NCBI GenBank assembly: GCA_963819075.1
Contig: CAWFUP010000006.1
Location: 186,001 to 250,000 of the forward strand
From: CAVQBJ01 sp963819075
GTDB lineage: Bacteria; Actinomycetota; Thermoleophilia; Solirubrobacterales; Solirubrobacteraceae
Reading direction: 5' to 3'
DNA: 64,000 nucleotides
The notes under the pieces are model-generated. The model had not been told where the DNA came from and did not search any database. It saw nothing but the letters and a program-made list of their open reading frames with translations. Below, piece after piece: positions 40,453 to 49,863 of the stretch; the first letter of the stretch is position 1, and the number at the start of each line of letters is the position of its first letter. Made by a program: the position numbers and the translations under genes.

Positions 40453-41290
40453 ATGCCTGACGGTATCCGTTGGGTCGGTCTGGACGTGCACGCGCGCGAG
40501 TCGACGCTGGCGATCTTCGACCAGGGCACGGGCGAGGTGACCACCAGGCGGGTGGTGGGTCGTCCGCACGAGTTGCTGCCCTGGTTGCGAGGCGTGCCGC
40601 GGCCGGCGCGGATGGTGTATGAGGCGGGCCCGACTGGTTATGGGCTGGCGCGCCGCGCTCGCGCTGAGGGGATCGAGCTTGGGGTGTGCGCGCCGAGCAA
40701 GACCGAGCGCCCGCCGGCGGATCGCGTGAAGACCGATAAGCGTGACGCGATCCGCCTGGCCAGGCTGCTGGGCGCCGGGGAGCTGACGCTGGTCACGATC
40801 CCGTCGATCGAGCGCGAGCAGCTACGCGATCTCGTGCGCTGCCGAGAGGACATCCGCCTGGATCTGATGCGCGCGCGCCACCGGATCGCGGGGTTCCTGT
40901 TGCGCCGCGAAATCTACTGGGAGGGCCCCGGTGAGACGTGGTCGCGCAAGCACCGCTCGTGGCTGACCTGTGTGCAGTTCGCCGACCACGCCTCCCAGGC
41001 CACGCTGGCTGACTACCTGCACGCGCACGACGTGCTGATCGCCCGCCGCGATCAGGTCGAGGCCGACCTGGCAAAGCTCGCGCACAGCGCGCCGTGCGCG
41101 CCGGCGGTCGCGCGGCTGCGGTGCCTGCGCGGGATCGACACGCTCTCAGCCTTGGGGCTGTGCGCCGAGATCGGTGAGTTCGACCGCTTCGATCACCCCG
41201 ACCAGCTCTCCTCCTACCTGGGGATCGTCCCTTCAGAGCGCACCAGCGGCAGCCAGCGCCGGCTGGGGTCGATCACCAAGGCCGGCTCGA

Positions 41291-42829
41291 GAGGGCGTCA
41301 GATCTTCTGTGTAAGCGCTTAGGGTGATTATATCAGTGAGGGCTTGTGGTGTATTGGTGTGAATGTCAGATTGCGGTGTCGGGGAGCCGGTCGCCGAAGT
41401 GGATGCGGAAGGCGACCAGGGCGGAGCTCCAGTTGTAGGTGTGGCGCCATTTGCGTTGCGCGCGGTCGATTGCCAGGTAGAGCAGTTTGCGGGCCGAGTC
41501 TTCGTTGGGGAAGCTGCCGCGGGTCTTGATGATCTTGCGGATCTGGCGATTGAGCGCCTCGATCGTGTTGGTGGTGTAGACGACGCGGCGCAGGTCGGGC
41601 GGGAAGGCCAGGAATGGCACGATGCGTTCCCAGTGCTCGATCCAGCTGGCGGAGATCATCGGGTAGCGCTCGTCCCAGGTCTCGGCGAAGCGCTCGAGCT
41701 CGGTCTCGGCGTGGTCGCGGTCCACGGCGGTATAGATCCGCTTGAGGTCCGCGGCGACCTTCTTCTTGTCGCGGTAGGGCACGAACCGAAGACTCGAGCG
41801 GACCTGATGGACCAGGCACGTCTGCACCCACGTCTGGGGGAAGACAGCCTCGATCGCCTCCGGGAATCCCGTGAGGCCGTCCACGCAGCACACCAGCACG
41901 TCGCCGACGCCGCGCTGTTTGAGCTCGGTGAGGACCTGAAGCCAGAACTTCGCGCCCTCGGTGCGCTGAAACCAGATTCCCAGCACGTCGCGCTCGCCCT
42001 CGCAGTTGACGCCGATCGCCAGGTAGCAGGAGAAGTTCCGCACGGCCTGGCCGTCGCGGATCTTGATGACCAGGGCGTCGAGGTAGACGATCGGGTAGAT
42101 CTGCTCCAGCGGGCGGGTCTGCCAGGCCTTGGCGTCATCCAGGACCGCGGCGGTGACGCGGCTGACGGTGTCGCGCCCGACGCCGGGCCCATACAGGTCG
42201 GCCATGTAGGTCTCGATCTCCCGCGTGGTCATCCCGCCGGCGTACAGCGCGATGATCTTCTCGTCCAGGCCGGCCAGGCGCCGCTGGTTCTTCTTGACGA
42301 TCTGCGGCTCAAACGTGCCCTGACGATCGCGGGGTGCGGCGATCCGCACCGGCCCGTGGTCGGTCAGAAGCGTCTTGGGGGGCGCGCCGTTGCGGGCGTT
42401 GCCCGCGCCCCCCGGCGGGGCCTGCCCGGGCTCATAGCCCAGATGCTCGGTCAGCTCGGTTTCCATCGCGCGCTCGACCAACCGCCGCGTCAGATCGCCC
42501 AACAGGCCGCCCGGGCCCAGAATCTCGGCCTCGCCGCGCCGGCCGGCCAGCAGCTGATCCATCATCGCGTCGGTCAGCTGCTCACGCACATCCTCGGGCA
42601 ACTCGCCGATCGGCAACCCCGCGCGGGCGCGCTCCAACGCCTCATCAACGAGCTCTTGCCGTAGCCCGCGCTGACGCTTGCGGTGACTCTGAGGGGGCGG
42701 CGACTCGCCTAGCGGCTCGCCGCCGCCATCCCGATCAAGGGAAAACACATCATCAATGATCTTCTTGTCTTGGATAGAAGGCATGACGCTTCCTTTCGAT
42801 CACGCCCTACACAGATCCTCTGACACTCC
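41291..42829. mobile_element. IS256-family insertion sequence inside the IS110 transposase gene
   Basis: 1539 bp flanked by the 9-bp direct repeat CCGGCTCGA (41282-41290 and 42830-42838). Imperfect terminal inverted repeats are visible (GTCAGA and TCTGTGTA near both ends, inverted). It contains one intact leftward transposase gene. The clean duplication and the restorable target gene show a simple insertion. Confidence 0.88.
41366..42784 (-). CDS. IS256 (Mutator) family transposase
   Basis: 472 residues, intact. Core DDE blocks are visible: YPIVYLDALVIKIRDG (first Asp), VLVCCVDGLTGFPEAIEAVF (second Asp) and TNTIEALNRQIRKIIKTRG (Glu), with RNGAPPKTLLTDHGPVRI and YMADLYGPGVGRDTVSRVT ahead of the core. 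The N-terminal ~100 residues, basic and Gln-rich, are longer than in many IS256 transposases. The C terminus (RKWRHTYNWSSALVAFRIHF) is complete, so the element may be active. Confidence 0.93.
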   Translation of the reverse strand: MPSIQDKKIIDDVFSLDRDGGGEPLGESPPPQSHRKRQRGLRQELVDEALERARAGLPIGELPEDVREQLTDAMMDQLLAGRRGEAEILGPGGLLGDLTRRLVERAMETELTEHLGYEPGQAPPGGAGNARNGAPPKTLLTDHGPVRIAAPRDRQGTFEPQIVKKNQRRLAGLDEKIIALYAGGMTTREIETYMADLYGPGVGRDTVSRVTAAVLDDAKAWQTRPLEQIYPIVYLDALVIKIRDGQAVRNFSCYLAIGVNCEGERDVLGIWFQRTEGAKFWLQVLTELKQRGVGDVLVCCVDGLTGFPEAIEAVFPQTWVQTCLVHQVRSSLRFVPYRDKKKVAADLKRIYTAVDRDHAETELERFAETWDERYPMISASWIEHWERIVPFLAFPPDLRRVVYTTNTIEALNRQIRKIIKTRGSFPNEDSARKLLYLAIDRAQRKWRHTYNWSSALVAFRIHFGDRLPDTAI

Positions 42830-43206
42830 CCGGCTCGACCCACGCGCGGCGGCTGCTGGCCGAAGCGGCCTACCACTACCGTCGCGGACCCGCGGTCGGC
42901 GAGGCGCTCGCGCGCCGCCAGCGCGGGCAATCACCGCAGGTCATCAACATCGCCTGGCGTGCGCAACGTCGCCTCAACGCTCGCTGGCGCCAGCTCAAAG
43001 ACGCCCGGCGCAAACCCATCGGGGTCGTCGCCGTCGCGATCGCCCGCGAGCTCGCCGCCTACTGCTGGGAGATCACCACCTGGAGCGCTCAGCACGACCC
43101 GATTGCGCTGACATCCCTGCCGGCGGGCGACTCCCTCACGCACACAGCCTCGCTCCCACCGAAGCACACACCAACCACCCGCAGGAGGCTCACCAACTCA
43201 CGCTAA

Positions 43207-43618
43207 CCCCCCGACAATCAACCCGTTGCGGCTGGCGAGGCGGCCCGGAGTGTCCCCGGCTCGCGCACAACAACTCCGCGATTTGTCGCCTGAGCACCGC
43301 CCACCGGCGGCGCGCTCGACTTTAGACGGCGGAAGTGCGACGAACCAAGGTCTTGGGGTACCCAGCCCCCGAATATGAGCATGACCACCGTCGCGAACCC
43401 GCGGACACCCGGACCGCCCCGCAAGCCGCAACCACATCAACCACCACCACCAACCACACAATGGCCATCAACCCCTACCCCTTGACAACCACTCCTCCAT
43501 ATGGGCGACGAAGCGCTCGCGGCGATTCGAGCTTGCTGGCCGCCCAGCACGCGGCTTCGCCCAAGGCCAGCGGGCGCGCGATCAACTCGCTGGAGGCTGA
43601 TCGACTGCCGAGGGCGAG
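43207..43618. other. Right end of the IS110 element and unassigned DNA
   Basis: About 410 bp after the IS110 stop codon. No gene is recognised. IS110 elements lack terminal inverted repeats, so its right boundary cannot be placed from sequence alone. Confidence 0.3.
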
Positions 43619-43678
43619 ATCTGTTCGGTACAGATAGCTGGCTGGTTGGCGAACGCTTTTCCAATCTGTTCGGTACAG
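43619..43678 (+). promoter_or_regulatory. Paired palindromic operator-like sites upstream of the Fic gene
   Basis: The 15-bp sequence ATCTGTTCGGTACAG occurs at 43619-43633 and again at 43664-43678, exactly 45 bp apart. Each contains the dyad CTGT-N5-ACAG. The second copy ends 12 bp before the ATG at 43691. A dimeric regulator, possibly the Fic protein's own C-terminal helix-turn-helix, may bind here. Confidence 0.6.
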
Positions 43679-43690
43679 TTGAGTATCTCG

Positions 43691-44701
43691 ATGCCGAACA
43701 AGTCTGTCCGGAAGGGTCGTCCGCCGCGCTTGGCGCTCTACGAGCGCTTGCACGTGCAAATCGGCGAGCTACGAGAGCGGCTCGGCGGGCTGCCGTCGCC
43801 GTTGGAGGCGGCAGATATCTGGCGCGGTATATGGCTTGAGGAGGCCCATCATTCGACGGCGATCGAGGGAAACACGCTGGTCCTAAAGCAAGTCGAGGCG
43901 CTGCTCGCCGAGGGGCGCGCGGTCGGCAACAAGGAGCTCAGCGAATACCTCGAGGTGCGCGGATATGCCACGGCCGCGGACTGGGTCTACGGTCACGCGA
44001 TCCAGCCTGGTGGGTGGAGCGATGATGTCCCTGTCTCGCTGACTGAGGTGCGACACATACACGAGTTGGCCATGACTGCGGTGTGGGACGTCTCGCCGCA
44101 CCCGCGGGCGAGTGGGCGAGAGGGGCCAGGCGCATTCCGCGAACACGACATCCAGCCGTTTCCCGGCGGGATGGCCCCGCCGGAGTGGACCGAAGTGCCG
44201 GCGCTGGTGAGCACGTGGATCTCCGACACCCGAGAGCTCGTCGACGCAGATGGCCCGGCGTTCCCCGAGCTGCTCGCGTCATTACATGCTCACTTCGAAC
44301 GGATCCATCCGTTCCTGGACGGCAATGGGCGCACCGGGAGACTCGTGCTCAACCTACTGCTTGTGAGGCTGGGCTACCCGCCGGCGATCATCTACAAGGG
44401 CGACGGGCAGCGGTATCTCAGGGCGCTGCGCCGCGCCGATCAGGGCGACCCCGGGCCGCTCGGCGAGTTCATCGCCCGAGCAATCCTGGACAACCTCTAC
44501 AAGTTCATCGTCCCGGCAGTCGCTGGTCCCGCTCGGCTCGTTCCTCTGCCCGCGCTGGCCACCCCCGAAATCTCCGCCGACGCTTTACGTGTCGCCGCGA
44601 TCCGCGGTCGCCTCAAGGCCGCCAAGGCGTCAGACGGAACCTGGCGCAGTTCACGGGCTTGGGTGGAGGAGTACACAGCGGCACGCTACAAGCGCGCATG
44701 A
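43691..44701 (+). CDS. Fic family protein (AMP transferase / toxin-like)
   Basis: 336 residues from ATG 43691. The Fic active-site motif is complete: HPFLDGNGRTGR at 206-217, with the catalytic His, the metal-binding Asp and the nucleotide-binding Arg. The inhibitory helix motif STAIEGN (55-61) is N-terminal, making it a class II, self-inhibited Fic protein. The C-terminal ~50 residues (DALRVAAIRGRLKAAK to the end) look like a small helix-turn-helix. Fic enzymes usually attach AMP to target-protein hydroxyls. It lies in an att-bounded island, converges on an integrase fragment, and has paired upstream palindromes. Confidence 0.87.
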   Translation: MPNKSVRKGRPPRLALYERLHVQIGELRERLGGLPSPLEAADIWRGIWLEEAHHSTAIEGNTLVLKQVEALLAEGRAVGNKELSEYLEVRGYATAADWVYGHAIQPGGWSDDVPVSLTEVRHIHELAMTAVWDVSPHPRASGREGPGAFREHDIQPFPGGMAPPEWTEVPALVSTWISDTRELVDADGPAFPELLASLHAHFERIHPFLDGNGRTGRLVLNLLLVRLGYPPAIIYKGDGQRYLRALRRADQGDPGPLGEFIARAILDNLYKFIVPAVAGPARLVPLPALATPEISADALRVAAIRGRLKAAKASDGTWRSSRAWVEEYTAARYKRA

Positions 44702-44710
44702 CGTCGCCGT

Positions 44711-45373
44711 TCAGGCTGCGCGGCCGTCGGGCCGATCGGCTGATGCCGCGAGCGGAACGTCAGCCGCGCCAGAGCGGCTCGTGCCTACGGGCAGCTGTCC
44801 GATTGCACCTGCGAGGACGATGCGCGCGTTGCGCGCCGTCTTGGCGGCAAGCTCTCCGCGGGCGACCCGGTCGGCGAGACCGTCGGCAAAGCGCTTGAGT
44901 TGGCGTGGGCTGAGCTCGACGACGGGGATGCTGCCGAGGGCGGGGAGGATGCGCAGTCGTCCGTGGCGTTCGTAGTCACGCCACGAGCCGGGTGCGAGGT
45001 CGGCCTTGCGCGCGGTGAGCCAGTCGGTCCAGTACTGCTCGAAGGTCATGTCGCCGTACGGTCCGCCATAGAGGGTCCGCTGGCGCGCAGCGGCGGCAGC
45101 GCGCTGGCTCTTGTAACCGCGTCTGACCGTCTGGCGCCCGTCGGCGCGACGGTAGCTGAAGTACCACTGCTCGCCCTCGCCAGTCGTGTAGCCGTACACG
45201 CCGGGGCTCCGGCCGCGACGGGCGGGCGGGGTCCGCTTGGCCGGCGCGAGGTCGGCCATCTTGGCGTCGAATCGCCGCGCGTTGGTCTCGTCCTCGAAGC
45301 GCCATGCGCGCTTACGTCCCTCGCCGTCGCGCCAACGGACCTCCCAGCGGGCTCTGTGGAACCGCACACTCAC
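44711..45373 (-). pseudogene. Tyrosine recombinase (phage integrase) fragment, N-terminal half
   Basis: 220 residues from GTG 45373. The N-terminal arm-binding/AP2-like region contains WEVRWRDGEGRKRAWRF and a YFSYRRADGRQTVRRGYKSQ repeat unit. The core-binding SAM-like domain has MTFEQYWTDWLTARKADLAP and LSPRQLKRFADGLADRVA. Near residue 185 the normal continuation is lost, and the catalytic domain with R-H-R-Y is absent. The truncation point abuts the 3' end of the Fic gene. It probably once mobilised the island. Confidence 0.75.
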
Positions 45374-45472
45374 CGCATCGACAGACTAGATGATGGGACG
45401 TAACCTTGCAGGATGTCACGGACGCTGATCGCCGCCCGGTGTGCCCGTCGCCAACATCGACTACAAGAACAT

Positions 45473-45498
45473 AAAAGCCCTCCAAATGGAGGGCTTTT
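45473..45498. terminator. Terminator hairpin used as IS66 target
   Basis: AAAAGCCCTCC-AAAT-GGAGGGCTTTT, an almost perfect dyad with T-rich flanks in both directions. Before the IS66 insertion it stood just beyond the tRNA-like 3' end (minus strand), the same order as at the left att copy. The IS66 duplication GGCTTTTA is its right arm. Confidence 0.75.
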
Positions 45499-45499
45499 A

Positions 45500-47034
45500 G
45501 TAGCCGTTCAGTCGTTTGGGCTTTCCATAACGAGGTGCCGTCGGCGGGGCGGCGAATCTGGTTGGTGTGCAGCGGTCTGAGGCTGAGGCGATTTATGACT
45601 TGGGGCGTGAGGCGTGCGTTGAGTTCTTGATGGGGTTGGAGCGGCGGTTGCGCGCGGTCGAGCAGAAGACGGCCGCGAGTTCGCGTAACAGTTCCTTGGC
45701 GCCCTCGACGGACGCGCCGAAGACGCGTCAGCAGCGTCGAGCGGAGGCGCGGGAGAAGGCCAAGGAGCTGCTCAAGAAGGACGGGAAGAAGCGTGAGGCT
45801 GGCGGTCAGCCCGGTCACCCGGGCGCGGGGCGGGAGCTGCTGGGTGAGGATCAGGTGAGTGAGATCGTTGATCATTATCCGGAGGAGTGCTCGGGGTGCG
45901 GGCGGGAGTTCACCGATGCTGAGAAGGTCCCGCGTCACGGGCCGGGACGCCACCAGGTTGCCGAGCTGCCACCAACCACGGTCGTGTACACCGAGCATCG
46001 CACCCACCGGCTGCGGTGCCGCGGATGCCGCAAGCGGACTCGAGCGACGCTCGGGGTCGTGGGCGAGTCCGCGTTTGGTCCGGCGTTGCAGGCTGCGGTC
46101 GTGGCGTTGACGGCCCGTAACCGGATCTCGCGGCGGGACATGAGCGAGCTGCTCTTCGAGCTGTTCGGGGTTCGGGTCTCGGTCGGCGCGATCGATGCGA
46201 TCTGCCAGCGCACCAGCGGGCTGCTCGCCGGTCCGCACGAGCGCCTGACGAGCGAGGTGCTGGGCTCCGGCGCGATCAACGTCGACGAGACCGGCTGGTA
46301 CCTGGCCGGCGAGAACCGCACGATGTGGACCGCCGCGACCGAGCACGCCGCGATCTTCCAGATCGCCGAGGACCGCCACCGCGACCGGCTGCAAGAGCTG
46401 CTCGGCCCCGACTTTGCGGGGATCGTGACCTCGGATCGCTGGTGGGCATACGATCTGCTGGACCCTGAGCAACGACAAGCCTGTTGGTCACACCTGCAGC
46501 GCGATTTCCGGTTCCACAGCGAAGGCCTGGCCGCCCAGAAGGAGTTCGGAGAAGGCGGCCTTCAGCTCACCCGCCGACTGTTTGATGTTTGGCACGCGTT
46601 CGGCGAGCATCACGACCGCGACCGGCTCGCCGCCGAGATGACACCCATCCAGAACGAGCTGCGCAAGCTACTCGAGCATGCCACCAACGGCAGCAAACGC
46701 CACCGCCTGTTCCACCGGTTCGCGAACAACCTCCTGAAGCTCTGGCCCGCGCTCTGGACCTTCATCACGATCCCGGGCATCACCCCAACCAACAACGCCG
46801 CGGAACGATCGCTCCGCGGACCGGTCATCCACCGCAAACTGTCCCACGGCAACCAATCCGATGACGGCGAACGGTTCACCGAACGCTCCCTCTCCGCATC
46901 GGTCACCTGCCGCCTCCAACACCGCTCCCTACTCGCCTACCTGCGCGACCTGCTCACCACCAACCAAACCGGCGGTGCCCTCCCCGCTCTCCTCTGACCC
47001 CGCAGCCCCACAGCCCAAACGACTGAACGGCTAC
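45500..47034 (+). mobile_element. IS66-family insertion sequence, copy 2 (1535 bp)
   Basis: Same length and terminal repeats as the copy at 24626-26160, same orientation, and an identical transposase translation. It is flanked by a different perfect 8-bp duplication, GGCTTTTA (45492-45499 and 47035-47042), so it is an independent, recent insertion and not a product of local duplication. Confidence 0.93.
45567..46997 (+). CDS. IS66 family transposase (TnpC-like), second copy
   Basis: 476 residues from GTG 45567, identical in translation to the gene at 24693-26123. The catalytic Asp (VDETGW), Asp (TSDRWWAYD) and Glu (NNAAERSL) and the zinc-finger Cys pairs are all kept. Here the element interrupts the terminator next to the right att-like repeat. 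Confidence 0.93.
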   Translation: MQRSEAEAIYDLGREACVEFLMGLERRLRAVEQKTAASSRNSSLAPSTDAPKTRQQRRAEAREKAKELLKKDGKKREAGGQPGHPGAGRELLGEDQVSEIVDHYPEECSGCGREFTDAEKVPRHGPGRHQVAELPPTTVVYTEHRTHRLRCRGCRKRTRATLGVVGESAFGPALQAAVVALTARNRISRRDMSELLFELFGVRVSVGAIDAICQRTSGLLAGPHERLTSEVLGSGAINVDETGWYLAGENRTMWTAATEHAAIFQIAEDRHRDRLQELLGPDFAGIVTSDRWWAYDLLDPEQRQACWSHLQRDFRFHSEGLAAQKEFGEGGLQLTRRLFDVWHAFGEHHDRDRLAAEMTPIQNELRKLLEHATNGSKRHRLFHRFANNLLKLWPALWTFITIPGITPTNNAAERSLRGPVIHRKLSHGNQSDDGERFTERSLSASVTCRLQHRSLLAYLRDLLTTNQTGGALPALL

Positions 47035-47054
47035 GGCTTTTAGGCTCTTAGCGA

Positions 47055-47224
47055 TGCGCCTGAATGGACTCGAACCATCACGGGCTATTAGCCCACAAGG
47101 CCCTCAACCTGACCCGCGGGGCGTCAGATGCGTCCAAGGCCCGCGGAATCGAGCGTGTTGTACGCGGGCGCGTACGCATCGGACGCATCTGGCGAGGCGT
47201 TTGTTCTCATGATGTTCTCACGGG
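47055..47224 (-). repeat. Attachment-site-like repeat with 3' half of a leucine-type tRNA (right copy)
   Basis: The partner of 36310-36480. The tRNA 3' half is identical except for one base, and the adjoining ~120 bp is similar but more diverged (including the GTGAGAACA motif, here once exact and once as ATGAGAACA). On the minus strand the tRNA end is followed by the terminator at 45473-45498 once IS66 is removed. Neither copy has the tRNA 5' half, so the intact tRNA gene must lie elsewhere, perhaps to the right beyond further integrated DNA. Confidence 0.7.
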
Positions 47225-47595
47225 CTCGTGGCGGCCCAAGGCGACGAAGCGCGGCGGCACTGCACCATGCTCGTCGTGGGCCGAGGACCTCGTCGCACGA
47301 GGTCAGCCGCGGAGTTCCGCGACGCCGTTATCCCGCCTGAGTGCGCCACAGGGCGTGGCCTGCCGACCGAGCGAGCGTGCGGCGGGCGGGCGGCGCCCTC
47401 CGCGCACGAGGGTAAAGGAGGCATCTAGGCGCGCACGACCTGCATCGATCACATCGTCGCTGGCCTGACCTCCAAGCACGTCGCGCCGGCCACGGCGACC
47501 TGTCGCTTAGGCGCTCGTCGTATTGCGCTCATGCCGGCCTGGACGGGTGTTCGAGAAATGCGGCCATACTGAGGCGTAGGGTCCGGACAACGGCT
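47225..47595. other. Intergenic region without a recognised gene
   Basis: 371 bp to the right of the att-like repeat. No gene or mobile-element end is recognised. It may be residual island DNA plus the promoter of the next gene. Confidence 0.3.
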
Positions 47596-49833
47596 GTGGC
47601 GACCGATGCGAGGATCATGCGCCTCAGCAGCTGGCTCTGTCGTGACGAGTTGGAGCGGGCGCGCCTGCTCGATATGAGCGCAGGGTTGCGAGCGGCGAAA
47701 CGCCGCTCGCTTGCGTTGCTTGCCGTTGCCGCCGTCGTGTCGGTGCCGGTGTACGGCATCAGGATGCAGGTGCCGCTCGTGCTCGCGGCGATCGCGTTGC
47801 TCGTCCTCGAGCGGCGGGCGCCCACGCTTGCGCGACCGGAGTATGTGCTTGCCGGCGTGTGGGTGATCGCGCAGGTGGCCATTGTCGCGTCGATCGCGTT
47901 GGCCGGCGGTCCGAGGATGTACATGCTGTCGATCCTCGTCTTCCCGATGCTCATCGCGGCGCCCATCTACCCACGGCGCGTGGTCGCGGTAGGGGCTGTG
48001 ATCACGGCCGCGGCGATGATCGCGTCCGGGTTTGCGTTCATGCCCCACACCGTCGCGACGCTTCCCCCGGTCGTCATGTTCCCGGTGCTGCTGTTGGTGA
48101 CGATCACGATCCTCGGCTCGCGCACGCTTTCGGCCGAAGAGGACTCGCGTCAAGCCGTCGTCGTCGACCCGCTGACCGGCCTGCTCAATCGCGCGGCGCT
48201 GCATGCCCGAGCGGCCGAACTCTGGCCTGTCAGAGCCGGCACCGACGGCGAAGCGGCGGTCATCGTGGGGGACATCGATCACTTCAAGACGATCAATGAC
48301 GAGCACGGTCACGCGTGGGGCGACGCGGTGATCGTCGAGGTGGCACAGCGACTCGCGAGTGTGGTCGCCGATCCAAGCGCCTTGTACCGCTTCGGCGGCG
48401 AGGAGTTCGTCGTGCTGCTGCGCGGCGCGGCAGCACGCCGGGCGAGCGATCTCGCCGAGGAGTTGCGGATCGCGGTCTGCCGCGACGCGATCGCCGGGCT
48501 CCCGGTCACGATGTCGCTCGGAGTGGCGTCGTCGGACGTGCGCGAGCGGGAGTATGCGCGGCTCTTCGCGAGCGCCGATCGGGCGTTGTACCGCGCCAAG
48601 GCTGCCGGGCGCGACTGCGTTCGCGTCGAGGCCGCGCGCAAGGACGCGACGGTCGCGGCCGCCGAGAGCGCCGAGCGGACGGACCCCGTCTCCACCCCGG
48701 ATCGCCGCGCTGCGCCGCGCGCCACGGTGTCGGCGGCCCAGCCGACCGGCGACCTGTCCGCGGAGCGAAGCCGCCACGACGACGTGCCGCGCAACTTCGT
48801 CATCCGCACCGCAGACGAGCGCCAACACATGCTCGACCTCAACCAACGGCTGACGACCATCGCGAGGACGATCAACCCGCTCACCTTCGCCGTGCTCATG
48901 TGCTCCCTCCCGTGGCTCGGCTGGCGCTCTCTGGTGCCGGTCGCGATCGCCGTCGGCGTCGCGCAGGTGATCGATCGGAAAGTCGTCCCACGTCTGAGGC
49001 AGCCCGAGTACGCATCGATCTTCATCGTGACGTCGATCAACGCCTCGATCGGTCTCGGCCTCGCCGTCGCACAACAGAGCATGCTGTTCGCGCTCCCGTT
49101 CCTGACGATCGTCATGTTCTCCAACGCGGCCGCGTTCCCGGCGCCGGCCGCGACCGTCATGGCCGCGGCGACCGGCGCCCTGATGACGGGGGTTGCGTTG
49201 CTGATCGGTGCCCATCAGGTGCTCGACAACCCAGCCATCCTCGTCTTCCCGCTGGCCCTGCTCGGCGCGGTGTCCATTGTCGGCAACGCCGTCGGCGCGA
49301 TCACGATGCGCCAGCGCTGGGCCGCCGCCACCGACGAACTCACGGGCCTACTCAACCGCAACGCGCTGCAGACGCGCACCGCCGAGCTCGCGCAGGGCAC
49401 CAGCGGACGCGTTCAGTCCGTCGCGCTGATGGTGGCCGACCTCGACCACTTCAAGGCGATCAACGATCAGCACGGCCACGCGTGCGGCGACCATGTGCTC
49501 GTCGGCGTCGCCGAGCGCATTCAGGCCGGCGTCCGGCTGTGCGACCCGGTGTATCGGATCGGCGGAGAGGAGTTCGTCGCTCTGCTCGTCGGCGCAAGCC
49601 CCGAGCCGTCCGCCGTCGCCGAGCGCATCCGCGACGCAGTGAGCAGCGAGCCGATCGCCGGCATCCCCGTGACCGTGTCCATTGGCGTCGCCATCAGCCC
49701 CGCGGGCGAGCCGTTTGACTACGAGGCCCTGTTCGCTGCGGCCGATGCCGCGCTGCGGCGCGCGAAGACGAGCGGCCGAGACCGGGTCCGCCAGGCCGCC
49801 GCGCCCGTGACCGCGCCTCCCGTCGCCGCGTAG
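47596..49833 (+). CDS. Membrane protein with two GGDEF (diguanylate cyclase) domains
   Basis: 745 residues. The duplicated layout is the same as in 4442-6712: membrane helices (~35-175), RFGGEEF near 267, a second helical set (~420-575), RIGGEEF near 655. Both GGEEF motifs should be active. The second domain has an RxxD inhibitory site (RLCD), the first does not. The N-terminal segment SSWLCRDELERARL matches the paralogue's FLCRDDAERRRM, confirming common descent. The start is GTG 47596, or ATG 47617. Confidence 0.87.
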   Translation: MATDARIMRLSSWLCRDELERARLLDMSAGLRAAKRRSLALLAVAAVVSVPVYGIRMQVPLVLAAIALLVLERRAPTLARPEYVLAGVWVIAQVAIVASIALAGGPRMYMLSILVFPMLIAAPIYPRRVVAVGAVITAAAMIASGFAFMPHTVATLPPVVMFPVLLLVTITILGSRTLSAEEDSRQAVVVDPLTGLLNRAALHARAAELWPVRAGTDGEAAVIVGDIDHFKTINDEHGHAWGDAVIVEVAQRLASVVADPSALYRFGGEEFVVLLRGAAARRASDLAEELRIAVCRDAIAGLPVTMSLGVASSDVREREYARLFASADRALYRAKAAGRDCVRVEAARKDATVAAAESAERTDPVSTPDRRAAPRATVSAAQPTGDLSAERSRHDDVPRNFVIRTADERQHMLDLNQRLTTIARTINPLTFAVLMCSLPWLGWRSLVPVAIAVGVAQVIDRKVVPRLRQPEYASIFIVTSINASIGLGLAVAQQSMLFALPFLTIVMFSNAAAFPAPAATVMAAATGALMTGVALLIGAHQVLDNPAILVFPLALLGAVSIVGNAVGAITMRQRWAAATDELTGLLNRNALQTRTAELAQGTSGRVQSVALMVADLDHFKAINDQHGHACGDHVLVGVAERIQAGVRLCDPVYRIGGEEFVALLVGASPEPSAVAERIRDAVSSEPIAGIPVTVSIGVAISPAGEPFDYEALFAAADAALRRAKTSGRDRVRQAAAPVTAPPVAA

Positions 49834-49863
49834 GCAGAGCCAGGCGGCGCCACGCCGATCCGC

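Larger units (their letters stand above)
40453..43206 (+). pseudogene. IS110 family transposase split by an IS256 insertion
   Basis: The N-terminal part starts at ATG 40453 (GAGGAG upstream): WVGLDVHARESTLAIF is the RuvC-like DEDD start, and RCLRGIDTLSALGLCAEIGE then YLGIVPSERTSGSQR lead into the C-terminal transposase domain. The frame is broken after KAGS at 41290. It resumes at 42839 with THARRLLAEAAYHYRRGPAV and ends at TAA 43206. Removing IS256 and one 9-bp duplicate restores a continuous frame of about 401 codons, the normal IS110 length. As it stands it reads into IS256 and stops at 41322. Confidence 0.88.

Noticed and set aside
41363..42664. Rightward 433-codon frame opposite the IS256 transposase
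   Set aside because: Antisense of a complete DDE transposase with conserved motifs. No independent evidence of coding.
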